This document shows, in pieces, positions 29,778 through 39,621 of a stretch of 47,309 nt of DNA; position 1 is the first letter of the stretch; the number at the start of each line of letters is the position of its first letter. This DNA is from Patescibacteria group bacterium (GTDB lineage Archaea > Nanobdellota > Nanobdellia > Pacearchaeales > GW2011-AR1): positions 1-47,309 of the forward strand of contig JAHYJW010000006.1 in NCBI GenBank assembly GCA_019428815.1, read 5' to 3'. The translations under genes were made by a program, and so were the position numbers. Below the pieces are notes generated by a model. It was given only the letters and a program-made list of their open reading frames with translations, had not been told where the DNA came from and searched no databases.

Positions 29778-32700
29778 ATGATTTCAAAAAATAATACCCC
29801 TGAAATTAAGTTTCATTCAAAAACTTGGACAATATTCTTCTTTTTATTAGTTATTCTTTTAGCTAACTCTTTTTTGATTTCTTCTCAATCTTATTCAAGA
29901 TCTCTTACAGGATATCCATCTTATGTTGGAATTAAACCCTCTTTTGGAGATGTAAGTTTTTCTCCTGCTTTTGATAATCAGGGAAATTTTAATAGGAATG
30001 TTTGTGAAGCGGGTCAAGATTTTATTCTTCATATTTCCCCTCTTGGATGTATACCCTCTGTTGTTAGAAGTGATCTTTTAGAAGAACAAAATGTTCCTGT
30101 TTTTTGTCCTATTGTTGCAACTCAATTAAACCCCCTAATAGATGTAGAAACGTTAGATAGTATCTCTTTTAGCGGGCAGTTGTCTGAAGAAGTTTCCGGG
30201 GTAGGGTATTATCCTGCACAAGCTGCATTAGGGAATGCGGGATTGAGATTAAACCAACCCATTATGGATAATCTTGGTTATGCAGTTATTGTTTTAAGAA
30301 AACAAAAAAATGAATCTGCAATGCCAGACTTTGTAGAAGGAAATTTAACTGCAAGAATAAAATATGATATTAATAATGCTTTTGGTATGGGGCATGCTGG
30401 TCCTTTTTATCTTCCAATAAGGAGTGATAGTGATTGGGATAATCAATTTAAACAGTATGGTTTTTGGCAAGGAAGAGGTTATTTAAGAGCAGACTTTGTG
30501 GGAGAAAATGAAGCTACGGTTTCAATTTATTCTAAAAGAGATCCTTATGATCCGCTTGGGGCTAATGAGAGAATAATCTCCACGGTTTCTTTGGATTCGT
30601 CTCAAGGAGGAAGAACTTCTACAGATATCTTTATGCCAGGTTTTGATTATTGTATGGGAAGTCTTAATTTAAGATTAGACGGAATTGAAAAACCAGACAC
30701 AACTGTTAGGCTAAATGTTAATGGAGATTATCAAGAATTTAAAAAAAATGACCAATTTTTAGATTCTTGTAAAGTTCTTAATATTGAAAAAAAGGGAATT
30801 GTTGAAGAGGTTAGAATTAGATGTAAAGATGATATCCGTGGATGGGGGACTTTTACATTGAGTATCTCCCCTATGGTAGAATTAGAAATTGGGGGAGCTG
30901 GAAAAAGAAATTATTCTGTGGGAGACGTTGTTTTAAATTCTGAAGGTTTACCTCTTCAGGTAACAACTAATCCTCAAAGAGATGAAAATGGAACTGTTTA
31001 TGTAGCTTATTTAAGAACAAAGGGTAACACTAAAAAAGAATCAGATTTAGAGGTTGTTTTAGTTACAATTCCAACAAATATGGAATTAGGGGATCGAAAA
31101 TTAACTGAATCTCAATTAAAATCTTTTGCAAAACTTTTAGATAAAGAAAAAGACATTAATCAAATACCTAATCCCAATTTGGCTAATCTGTTTAAGTTCC
31201 TCCCTCTTGATGCTTTATTAGGCTATAAATTTCAAGGAATCTCCCAAGGAAATACGGCAAGTATCTTTGGAGTTGAGATAAGTCTCTTAGGTTTTTCTGG
31301 TCCTAAAAACAAAGATCTTTCAACGGTTGATGGATCTAAAGATAATTACACAAAAGCAATCGAGGACTACGATTACATCTCTGAACATTATCTAATAGAG
31401 AAATATCCTGATGAAAGAGAATCTCAAACTATCGCCCAGAAAGCGTTAACTAATCAGATAAGTCTTTCTGAAAGAACAAATCAAATGAGAGATGTTTTGT
31501 TTTTATGCGAAGATTTTAAGGAGAAATATCCGGATTTTGATCCTCCTGAAATCTGTATGCGTTCAGATAGATTAGCTAGTTTTTCATTTAATTCACAATC
31601 TTTAGAAATAAACGGGAGAAGTTACCTGATTTCTTTGGATGCTATAAAACAACCTTCTTTTGATGATTTCGGTGCAAGAATAATGATTCTAGATTCAAAT
31701 AATAGATCAAAAGATATCTCTTATGATTTCATAAAAAATGAAGCAATCTCCATTGGAGATCTTGGAGGATATATCCAACTTTTAGATGTTAACAAGGACT
31801 CTTCAGGAGAAGAGTCTGTAAGAATAAAAACAAATCTAAGAGAAGAAAAAAAAGATCAAGGGGATTATCTTGGGTCAGAAGTTACCATAACTCTGAATAA
31901 AGGAATGCCTAATTTTAGGGCAGGAGGGGATTATGTTTTTGTTTTAGATACAACAAACTTAAGAGAAGTTGCAAAAGTTTCAGTCATTTCTAATATTAAA
32001 GAAGCAGGTACAGAAGCAACCTTTCCTTTTAAAATTGGAATAGAAAAAAGGGGGATTCAACTTTCTCCTGAGAAAACTAAAGATAGAATTGAGAAGCTTA
32101 ATTCAACAATTAATACTTGGAGAAATGTTAATGATAAACTTGGAACTTTGGTAAGTGCTGGAAAAGCAGCATGTCTAGTCACAGGAACTTCTCTTCTTAT
32201 TAAAAATTTTATTTCTAATGTCGGAGGAACCGGAATTGCAAGACAATTTGTAATGAGGGGGCCTGGGGGATGGATTGAAGAATGTGAAAGATTAATTCGT
32301 ACTAACGAATTTAGTGGGAGTCTTGATTCATGTTTGCTTCATTATTCCGATGAAATAGACCAAGCAGTAAGTGAAACTTCTAATAAAATTACTGAGATAA
32401 ATGATTTCTTTTCAAACATCCAAGACTGCCAACCTCAAGAAACTAGTTTTTTTGGAGAATCAAGAGTAAAAACTGATCTTTGTTTAAAGAATTACTTAAA
32501 CCAAAAGAGGTCTGAAATAATTAATAATTTAGAAGCGGGGGGCGTTACCCAAGTTCGAATTGGCAGTGAAAACTTTGATGTTTCTAATTTAGTAAATAAT
32601 ATGACCTCGGAGAATATCTTGTTAGAAGATGTTCGGGATTTAGAATTATATTCAAAACTTTTAAATTCAGATGTTGAAAGGGTTCCCCAAATTGCTAATA

Positions 32701-35700
32701 TTTCTTTAACTAACTCTTTAGGAAACTTTTGGGCTAACTCTAAATTATCTGTTGAAATGAATCTTTTTGCAGAAAAATACGGCGCAGATAATGCTGTATC
32801 ATTATTCTCTTCAGAATCTTTAGAAGAAGTTTATGTTACAGAAGTAAAAACTTTCTCACAGTTGAATTCTCTCCATAGTCAAGCTATTGAAACTTCAGAA
32901 ACTGTTTATTTAGTTAAAGATGAATCAAGTAATAGAGATTATCTCCTTGTTTTAGGAGATGTTATTGATGGAAGATATCCTATAAAAGAAACTTATAACA
33001 TCAGTCCAGGAGGTATGCTTCAAAAAATGGAGTCGGTCAATCCTTTGCATCTTTCTTTAATAAAATCTGATTCTTCTTCTTTAAGAAATAGATGTACTAA
33101 TTGTATAATTAGATTTTATGAAAGCGGAGCTTATGAAGGATTCCCTGCAATTGTTCCCTTTGATATTCCTAATGGATGGTATGCCGCAGTTAAACCTGCA
33201 ATCCCTGGGCCAGGAATTACCGGAGGAAATTTAGAACCTTTTGATGATTCAGGAAAGGTATCTAATTTTTATCTTTGTAATGTGGGACCAGATAAAGAAG
33301 AAGATTTTTTTAGGAAGATTGATTCTGGTGCCGGAGATGATATATGTCGATTAGTAAATCTTGGAACAGGTCAACCTTATGACCAATTTCCTGGACTTTC
33401 TCCTTCTGAAGCATCAAGAAAAATTACTCAAGCTCAGCAGGCATTTAGAGAAGCTTCAGCTGCCTATAACCAAAATTTAAAAGGAAGAAAAATTGCAGTT
33501 CTTGGGCAGTTGGTAGAAGTAGGTGATTCTGCAATAGGGGTTCCAGATATCCAATGTCAGGATTTTATGTCTCCTAAAGATTGTAATATCTTATTTAATG
33601 TTTGTGATCCCGTTATTTGTCCAAACTCAAGATGTAATCTCGGAGGTAAATATACTGTTGATAATGTGATTCAATCTGGGATTATTGGGAGTGTTGCCCT
33701 TTGTCTTCCAAATTGGCCAGATATTAAAGTGCCTATTTGTGTTTCAGGAGTTCATGCAGGTGTAGACGGTCTTTTAACTGTTTTTGAAGAATATAGAGAT
33801 TGCTTACAAATAAGTTTAGACACTGGAGAACAAGTAGGGATTTGTGATGCTTTACATTCTGTATACCTTTGTGAATTTTTCTGGAGACAAACTTTACCGG
33901 TTGTTCAATATGGAATGCCTCAAATAATTAGCTCTATCCTCGGAAAAAATGTTCGTGGTGGTGGAGAATATCTTGGTCTTCAAAATGCATTTTCCCAAGC
34001 TTCAGGCTCTGCAGAATATTTTACCCAGTTTTATGCAATAGAATCTTTTAAAGCATTTAAAGCAAGGTCTATGGAAGGGGTTGGAACAGAATTTTGTAGA
34101 AACTTTATCTCTGTTCCTGGCTTGGGGGATGGAAAAATATTTGATGCTTTACTTGCTCCAGACTCTCCTCATCAATCTTTGGGGTGGTTTCAAGAAATAC
34201 CTTATACAACTTTAACTGTCCCCGTTCGATCCCAGTATAAAGTCTTTTTCCATATTTACGCAGGACAAGACCTCCCAGCATCTTATGAAGTTTATCTAAA
34301 GGGAAGTTATACTACATTACCTCCGGGAGTTTCTGAGAGGTATATTGTTGATAGAGGTTATTTAGAAACAGGGGGAAGAGTTCAAGAGACATCTGATTTT
34401 TTAGCTCCTGCAGGTTATAATCAGATGTGTATAACTGTAAATAACCAAGAAGAATGTGGATTTAAACAAATATCAACAGACTTTGGCATCCAGTATATTT
34501 CTTCTGAATTTGCTTCAAGTGAAGCATCAAGGACAGATATTACCACAGAAAATGTCTGTATCTCTGGTTCTCCCAACATAAGGAGTTTATTAAATTTAAA
34601 TGTTCAAGCAGGAGCTGAAGAATTTATTGATCCAGAGATTTATGATAGGGGGATTATTAGAATTTGTTCTACAGATAATCCGGGTTTATCAACAGACCCT
34701 TATGCAAATACAGAAAAATCAAGGTGGAAATCAGTAGGATATTGCGATAATCCTTCGATTAAATGTTGGTTAGATACTCAAAGCGTTGAAAATACAATAG
34801 ACTTTGTTGATTTAGAAAATAAAACCTTAAGTGAAGTTACTCCTTATTGGATGAATATTCTAACAGAACAGATGAATTTAATAGAAGATTTTAGTGGGTT
34901 TGTTTCTGAAATTGAGACTCTAAAAACAGCTAAAGAATATTCCCAAATAATAAACAAAATTAATGAAAATTATGACAGGGTATTTTTTAGCAAAGAAAAA
35001 GCATTTTTAAGACTTTTACGTGGGGATGCTTTTGGAGAAATTACATTAAATCTTATTCAAGAAGAGAATAATCTTTTATTAGATGAAACAACAAGTTCTG
35101 CTTTAGGGATCAGTTCAACCCAAATGATGGGGGAGGAAGAAGCAGACCTTATTGGTTTTTTAAATGAGTATATCCATCAAAAAGAAACTATTAGTCCTTC
35201 TGAATCGGCAAGTTTCAAAAGAATAACCCTCTTAAAGACTATGTTACGTTTAAGAGGGGAAGTTTTTGATAATCCGAATTCATATTGTTTTCATTCAATT
35301 TTAAATATCTATACTAATGCAGGTTTTAATTTTGAATGTTTTTATGCTGTTCCTTCTGGGACAAAATACTCTTTCTTAAATAATGATGGGACATCTACTG
35401 TCGTTGAACCAAGTCCCATAATAGGAAGTAACTTTCAGACTTCCCCTCAGAGGTCTTGCACTTTAACTAAGGAAAGAGACATTAGGTTAAGTTATGATGA
35501 ACTTTTAACACAACTCCAAGTTGGAGATTGGGTGGATATTATTTACAGGCCTGGTTCTGGTGGATCTCACGCCGTTATTTTTGTTAGGTGGGTAGATACT
35601 TCTTGGAGGAATGATGTAAATAAAATGGCTTGGATATACCACTGGGGGTTAGATGGTACACGGAGATATAGATTTGAGAAAATTTCTTTGGCTCAGACTA

Positions 35701-35735
35701 AACATGCGGTTTATATGATTAGAAGACCTGTATGA
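29778..35735 (+). CDS. Giant (1985 aa) secreted protein with C-terminal NlpC/P60-like (papain-like fold) domain
   Basis: N-terminal signal anchor WTIFFFLLVILLANSFLI; C-terminal NPNSYCFHSILNIYTNAG...LQVGDWVDIIYRPGSGGSHAVIFVRWVDTS...MAWIYHWGLDG. Confidence 0.75.
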   Translation: MISKNNTPEIKFHSKTWTIFFFLLVILLANSFLISSQSYSRSLTGYPSYVGIKPSFGDVSFSPAFDNQGNFNRNVCEAGQDFILHISPLGCIPSVVRSDLLEEQNVPVFCPIVATQLNPLIDVETLDSISFSGQLSEEVSGVGYYPAQAALGNAGLRLNQPIMDNLGYAVIVLRKQKNESAMPDFVEGNLTARIKYDINNAFGMGHAGPFYLPIRSDSDWDNQFKQYGFWQGRGYLRADFVGENEATVSIYSKRDPYDPLGANERIISTVSLDSSQGGRTSTDIFMPGFDYCMGSLNLRLDGIEKPDTTVRLNVNGDYQEFKKNDQFLDSCKVLNIEKKGIVEEVRIRCKDDIRGWGTFTLSISPMVELEIGGAGKRNYSVGDVVLNSEGLPLQVTTNPQRDENGTVYVAYLRTKGNTKKESDLEVVLVTIPTNMELGDRKLTESQLKSFAKLLDKEKDINQIPNPNLANLFKFLPLDALLGYKFQGISQGNTASIFGVEISLLGFSGPKNKDLSTVDGSKDNYTKAIEDYDYISEHYLIEKYPDERESQTIAQKALTNQISLSERTNQMRDVLFLCEDFKEKYPDFDPPEICMRSDRLASFSFNSQSLEINGRSYLISLDAIKQPSFDDFGARIMILDSNNRSKDISYDFIKNEAISIGDLGGYIQLLDVNKDSSGEESVRIKTNLREEKKDQGDYLGSEVTITLNKGMPNFRAGGDYVFVLDTTNLREVAKVSVISNIKEAGTEATFPFKIGIEKRGIQLSPEKTKDRIEKLNSTINTWRNVNDKLGTLVSAGKAACLVTGTSLLIKNFISNVGGTGIARQFVMRGPGGWIEECERLIRTNEFSGSLDSCLLHYSDEIDQAVSETSNKITEINDFFSNIQDCQPQETSFFGESRVKTDLCLKNYLNQKRSEIINNLEAGGVTQVRIGSENFDVSNLVNNMTSENILLEDVRDLELYSKLLNSDVERVPQIANISLTNSLGNFWANSKLSVEMNLFAEKYGADNAVSLFSSESLEEVYVTEVKTFSQLNSLHSQAIETSETVYLVKDESSNRDYLLVLGDVIDGRYPIKETYNISPGGMLQKMESVNPLHLSLIKSDSSSLRNRCTNCIIRFYESGAYEGFPAIVPFDIPNGWYAAVKPAIPGPGITGGNLEPFDDSGKVSNFYLCNVGPDKEEDFFRKIDSGAGDDICRLVNLGTGQPYDQFPGLSPSEASRKITQAQQAFREASAAYNQNLKGRKIAVLGQLVEVGDSAIGVPDIQCQDFMSPKDCNILFNVCDPVICPNSRCNLGGKYTVDNVIQSGIIGSVALCLPNWPDIKVPICVSGVHAGVDGLLTVFEEYRDCLQISLDTGEQVGICDALHSVYLCEFFWRQTLPVVQYGMPQIISSILGKNVRGGGEYLGLQNAFSQASGSAEYFTQFYAIESFKAFKARSMEGVGTEFCRNFISVPGLGDGKIFDALLAPDSPHQSLGWFQEIPYTTLTVPVRSQYKVFFHIYAGQDLPASYEVYLKGSYTTLPPGVSERYIVDRGYLETGGRVQETSDFLAPAGYNQMCITVNNQEECGFKQISTDFGIQYISSEFASSEASRTDITTENVCISGSPNIRSLLNLNVQAGAEEFIDPEIYDRGIIRICSTDNPGLSTDPYANTEKSRWKSVGYCDNPSIKCWLDTQSVENTIDFVDLENKTLSEVTPYWMNILTEQMNLIEDFSGFVSEIETLKTAKEYSQIINKINENYDRVFFSKEKAFLRLLRGDAFGEITLNLIQEENNLLLDETTSSALGISSTQMMGEEEADLIGFLNEYIHQKETISPSESASFKRITLLKTMLRLRGEVFDNPNSYCFHSILNIYTNAGFNFECFYAVPSGTKYSFLNNDGTSTVVEPSPIIGSNFQTSPQRSCTLTKERDIRLSYDELLTQLQVGDWVDIIYRPGSGGSHAVIFVRWVDTSWRNDVNKMAWIYHWGLDGTRRYRFEKISLAQTKHAVYMIRRPV

Positions 35736-35785
35736 TAATCTGAAGCTAAGCACTAAATGCAATGTGGGTGCATATTGGAGATTAT
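35735..35785 (+). terminator. Candidate structured 3' element (stem within stem) followed by T-rich tract
   Basis: ATAATCT (35735-35741) pairs with AGATTAT (35779-35785); inner ATGCA (35757-35761) pairs with TGCAT (35769-35773); T-rich downstream. Confidence 0.35.
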
Positions 35786-35849
35786 TCCTTATTTTAAAAA
35801 TCTTTTAATTCTTTTTTTATTTTTTTAATTAAGGAATTTAATATTCTTT

Positions 35850-35932
35850 GCGGGAGATAGGATTCGAACCTATGCAAGCACTAAGCTAACGGCTCCTAAG
35901 GCCGCCCCGTTTGACCGCTCCGGCACTCCCGC
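35850..35932 (-). tRNA. tRNA-Leu(TAG)
   Basis: Reverse complement GCGGGAGTGCCGGAGCGGTCAAACGGGGCGGCCTTAGGAGCCGTTAGCTTAGTGCTTGCATAGGTTCGAATCCTATCTCCCGC; long variable arm; loop CTTAGGA. Confidence 0.93.
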
Positions 35933-36167
35933 AGGATAATTATAACCAATTTTGTTTTAATTAACTCCATAAGGAAAGATTTTTTTAAATATAAAAATGT
36001 TTAGATTTAAAACTTGTTGAAATATCTGATTTGTATTGTAACTTAATAAAGAAATTAGACTAAAAAAATCTTTAGAGAGTATTCTTTGTTCTTAAATTAA
36101 AATTTTTTTGATATTTGAGATTGGCATTTGTAGAAAGGTATTTAAACGAATAATTCTTTTTGATTTT

Positions 36168-36365
36168 ATGAGAAACATTTCGATGATTGTTCCAATAATT
36201 TTCTTTATTTTTGGAATACTCCTTTTAAATATAGCTTTAGATTTATTCACTTTTCCAGAGTTTATTAATTCTAGACTTAATTGGATAAACCTTATCTCAG
36301 GAATTTTATTGGTGTTAGGAGGATTATTTTCAATGAAATCTAATCATAAGTATTATCGAAAATAG
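36168..36365 (+). CDS. Small two-TM protein
   Basis: ATG 36168 (MRNISMIVPIIFFIFGILLLN...) preferred over the non-ATG start at 36108; ...FPEFINSRLNWINLISGILLVLGG. Confidence 0.5.
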   Translation: MRNISMIVPIIFFIFGILLLNIALDLFTFPEFINSRLNWINLISGILLVLGGLFSMKSNHKYYRK

Positions 36366-36450
36366 TTTTGAAAATTTTTGAAGTTTTCTAGATTCTTTAG
36401 AATTAAGTTATTCTGATTAAATTTATGATATTATTTTATCAAAAAGAGCC

Positions 36451-37377
36451 TTATTTTTTCTTTTTAGTTTCAGATTCTTTTTGTTTTATTTTTTTCTCTA
36501 AATTAAGCTTCTCTATAAGCTCTTTATACCTGTTTCTTATTGTTACCTCGGTTATTCCTGCAATATCAGCAACTTCTCTTTGAGTCTTTTTTTCATCATT
36601 CATTAATGCCGCTACGTATAATGCCGCTGCGGATATCCCTGCTGGGCCTCTCCCGGAAGTTAGCTCAACTTCTTCTGCTCTTTTTAATACTTTAAGTGCA
36701 TCGTTTTGTATCTTTGGAGAAAGCTTTAATACTGACGAAAATCTAGAAATATAATCCTTTGGAGAACTTTGTTTTACTTTTATCCCTAATTTTCTAACAA
36801 CGAATCGGTATGTTCTTCCAATTTCTTTTCTTTCTACATCTGAAGCTGTGGCCATTTCGTCTAAAGTTCTTGGGATGTTATAAGATCTGCAGGCAGCATA
36901 TAAACATGCAGCTATAACAGATTCCATAGACCTTCCCCTAACTAAACCTCTTTGTACAACATAATTATAAATCCTTGCAGCATCATCTCTTACTACATTC
37001 GGGAGATTAAGATATGAAGAGATAACCCTTAATTCGGCCATTGCTAATCTCAAATTTCTTTCAATAGATGTAGAAACTCTTTCTTGCCATTTTTTTAATC
37101 TTAAAAATTTTCTAGTTTGTTTTGGATCTAGTCTATAAATATCTGAAATTTCCCCTACATTAGTTGTGAGACCTTTATCAAATTTTTGAATACTAGTCGG
37201 AGTTCCCCCTCTCCCCTTTTTTTCACTTTTATCAAACTTTCCTTGGAGATCAATTCCGGTATCAACCATTTTTTCTTCAATAACTAAACCGCAATCATTA
37301 CAAATAATCTCCCCCAAATGAGGATCATAAGTTAAATTGATACTCCCACACTCAGAACATTTTTTTATAAACGTCAT
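36451..37377 (-). CDS. tfb: Transcription initiation factor IIB (TFB)
   Basis: Zinc ribbon CSECGSINLTYDPHLGEIICNDCGLVIEE; two cyclin repeats (AARIYNYVVQRGLVRGRSMESVIAACLYAACR; GRGPAGISAAALYVAALMN). Confidence 0.96.
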   Translation of the reverse strand: MTFIKKCSECGSINLTYDPHLGEIICNDCGLVIEEKMVDTGIDLQGKFDKSEKKGRGGTPTSIQKFDKGLTTNVGEISDIYRLDPKQTRKFLRLKKWQERVSTSIERNLRLAMAELRVISSYLNLPNVVRDDAARIYNYVVQRGLVRGRSMESVIAACLYAACRSYNIPRTLDEMATASDVERKEIGRTYRFVVRKLGIKVKQSSPKDYISRFSSVLKLSPKIQNDALKVLKRAEEVELTSGRGPAGISAAALYVAALMNDEKKTQREVADIAGITEVTIRNRYKELIEKLNLEKKIKQKESETKKKK

Positions 37378-37430
37378 GTTGATATATAGAATTTTAGTAT
37401 AATCTTTTTACTTTTGTAGTGAATAATAAC

Positions 37431-37480
37431 CTTTATAAAGGCCATAAACGCAAGCTTTATAAACTTTTTCCCTTTATAAA
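37431..37480 (-). promoter_or_regulatory. Cluster of three TTTATAAAG TATA-like elements upstream of tfb
   Basis: CTTTATAAA on the + strand at 37431, 37455 and 37472 (TTTATAAAG on the - strand). Confidence 0.4.
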
Positions 37481-37644
37481 CTTTACCCTTTTTATCGTCT
37501 TGTACATTCTTATTTTTTTAAGAAAATAAAAAATTAGGAATAAAAATCAGAAGTAGTAGTTATTTTAAAAATTAATTTTTAATTGTGTTTTTTAGTAAAT
37601 TTTTAGTAAATCTATCTTCCTACCTCATTATAAATCCCTTAGAA

Positions 37645-38016
37645 CTATTTTGAAGGGGGTTCGATTAAAATTCCGTTAATTACTCCTTCTTGGCTAGGCC
37701 TATTTGTTATCTTTACTTTTCCAATCTCTGTTTCAAGAATTGTTCCTTTTGTGAGGATATTTTGTCTAGCTAAGAAACGATTAGATGGTGTTTCAATAAC
37801 ATTCTTTATTTCGACACTTTTGATTTTTTTATCAATTTTGACATTTACTTTTTTTTCCTTCAAAAGAAATAGTTTTTTATTGCCTCCCCTAACTCTCTTT
37901 GTCCTCGCCTTTTTTTCTCCTAGTTTTACAATTCTTTTTTGTCCTGGAAGCTCGTATTTCTTCTTTTTCCTAGATTTTTTGTATCTTGCACCGGAAATCT
38001 GTTTACCTTTATGCAT
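37645..38016 (-). CDS. rps8e: 30S ribosomal protein S8e
   Basis: MHKGKQISGARYKKSRKKKKYELPGQ...TKRVRGGNKK...NVIETPSNRFLARQNILTKGTILETEIGKVKITNRPSQEGVINGILI. Confidence 0.95.
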   Translation of the reverse strand: MHKGKQISGARYKKSRKKKKYELPGQKRIVKLGEKKARTKRVRGGNKKLFLLKEKKVNVKIDKKIKSVEIKNVIETPSNRFLARQNILTKGTILETEIGKVKITNRPSQEGVINGILIEPPSK

Positions 38017-38297
38017 TTTATAAAATGTATTCCATATTTTTGTTTATATAACTTTCTATTTTTATTCTCTTTACACCTTTTAGGATAATTTAAGCCTAGT
38101 GAATTTATCTAATCACCTTTTTTAAATTCCTTGAAAAGTAAAAGTCTTAATTTTAACCTTCCCTTAAAAAATTTTAGATTTTTTAAAAAAATTTTTAGAA
38201 AGGGTATAAAAAATCATAAAGAAAAAAATAACGAAATGTTTATAAACAAGGTATTCAAATAAACTTCATAAATATTCCATACTTTGGTTTAATAAAA

Positions 38298-38555
38298 ATG
38301 GTTAACGGTATTGAAAGGCCCTTAGATCTTTTGAATAATTCAAAAGGAAAAGAAGTTCTCGTACACCTTAAAGGTGATAAACAATTTGTTGGAACTTTAC
38401 TTGCTTTTGATATTCATATAAACCTTGTTTTAGACAATATTAAAGAGATGGGGGGTGGAGAAATAAAAAGAAATCTTGGACTTACTTTCTTGAGAGGAGA
38501 TACCATTATTTTCATCTCTCCAGCTTCAACAGCTCTTAAAAAAAGAGAAGAATAA
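38298..38555 (+). CDS. Archaeal Sm-like protein (LSm)
   Basis: RPLDLLNNSKGKEVLVHLKGDKQFVGTLLAFDIHINLVLDNIKEM..., GLTFLRGDTIIFISP. Confidence 0.93.
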   Translation: MVNGIERPLDLLNNSKGKEVLVHLKGDKQFVGTLLAFDIHINLVLDNIKEMGGGEIKRNLGLTFLRGDTIIFISPASTALKKREE

Positions 38556-38665
38556 GGCCTAAACGAATTTTTTAAGTATTTTTTAAAAATCTTAAAAGGA
38601 TTTCTATTAATTTCTTAATATTGGGTTCTCAAAACCTATAAAAACTATTTTTTCTTTATTACCTC

Positions 38666-39568
38666 ATGACTGATAAAATAATCATTACTTTTCTCGGAAC
38701 TGGAGATTCAGTACCTAGTAGGTCGAGAAATCATCCTGCTTTTCTTATGACTTATAAAGGAGAGAATATCCTTGTGGATTGTGGAGAAGGAACACAAAGA
38801 CAGTTTAGAAAGGCAGGATTAAATCCCTGTAAAATAACCAGAATATTAATAACACATTGGCATGCTGATCATATTTTGGGTATTCCAGGAATGCTTAAGA
38901 CTCTTGGTTTAAGTGGTTATAACCAAATTCTTCATATCTATTGTCCTAAAGGAACTAAAATTTTAATTGAACAATTATTAAATTTATTTAAGATTAAAAC
39001 AGAATATCCCTTAGAGATTAAAGAGGTTAAAGGAAAATTTTTTGATACAGGAGATTTTTATTTAGAAGCAGAATCTATGACTCATGGAATTCCTTGTAAT
39101 GCTTACTCCTTTATAAAAAAAGAGAGGATAAGGATAGATAAAAAAATTTTAGAGAAATTAGGTATTCCTGAGGGACCACATTTAAAAGAACTAAAAGAGA
39201 GAAAGAATTTAACTTACAATGGAAAAAGTTATTCTTTTAAAAAATTAACTTATCAAGAAAAACCACTTAAAGTTTCTTTTATTTTAGATACCTCTTTAAA
39301 TGATAGGATTATCCCTTTTGTAATGAACTCAGATATACTCATTTCTGAGTCTACTTTCACTTCTGATCTTGAAAAGAAGGCAGAAGAATATAAACATCTT
39401 ACTGTTTCTCAGGTTGCGGGTATTGCAAAAAAGGCTAAAGTTAAGAGACTATTCTTAGTTCATATAAGCCAAAGGTTCTCTAAAGATTTAAAGAGAGTTT
39501 TAGAAGACTCTAAACGGATATTTAATAGTTCTTATCTTCCAAAAGATTTAGAAAAAATAGAACTGTAA
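38666..39568 (+). CDS. rnz: Ribonuclease Z
   Basis: FLGTGDSVPSRSRNHPAFLMTYKGENILVDCGEGTQRQF..., ITHWHADHILGIPGMLKTLGLSG, SESTF, FLVHISQRF. Confidence 0.95.
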   Translation: MTDKIIITFLGTGDSVPSRSRNHPAFLMTYKGENILVDCGEGTQRQFRKAGLNPCKITRILITHWHADHILGIPGMLKTLGLSGYNQILHIYCPKGTKILIEQLLNLFKIKTEYPLEIKEVKGKFFDTGDFYLEAESMTHGIPCNAYSFIKKERIRIDKKILEKLGIPEGPHLKELKERKNLTYNGKSYSFKKLTYQEKPLKVSFILDTSLNDRIIPFVMNSDILISESTFTSDLEKKAEEYKHLTVSQVAGIAKKAKVKRLFLVHISQRFSKDLKRVLEDSKRIFNSSYLPKDLEKIEL

Positions 39569-39621
39569 TTTCTATAGAAAGCTTTTAAATATTGAAGTTT
39601 GTTATTTTTTATTGTGCTTAA

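Noticed and set aside
37751-38023. 90 aa ORF antisense to S8e
   Set aside because: Hydrophobic antisense translation of a Lys-rich ribosomal protein.
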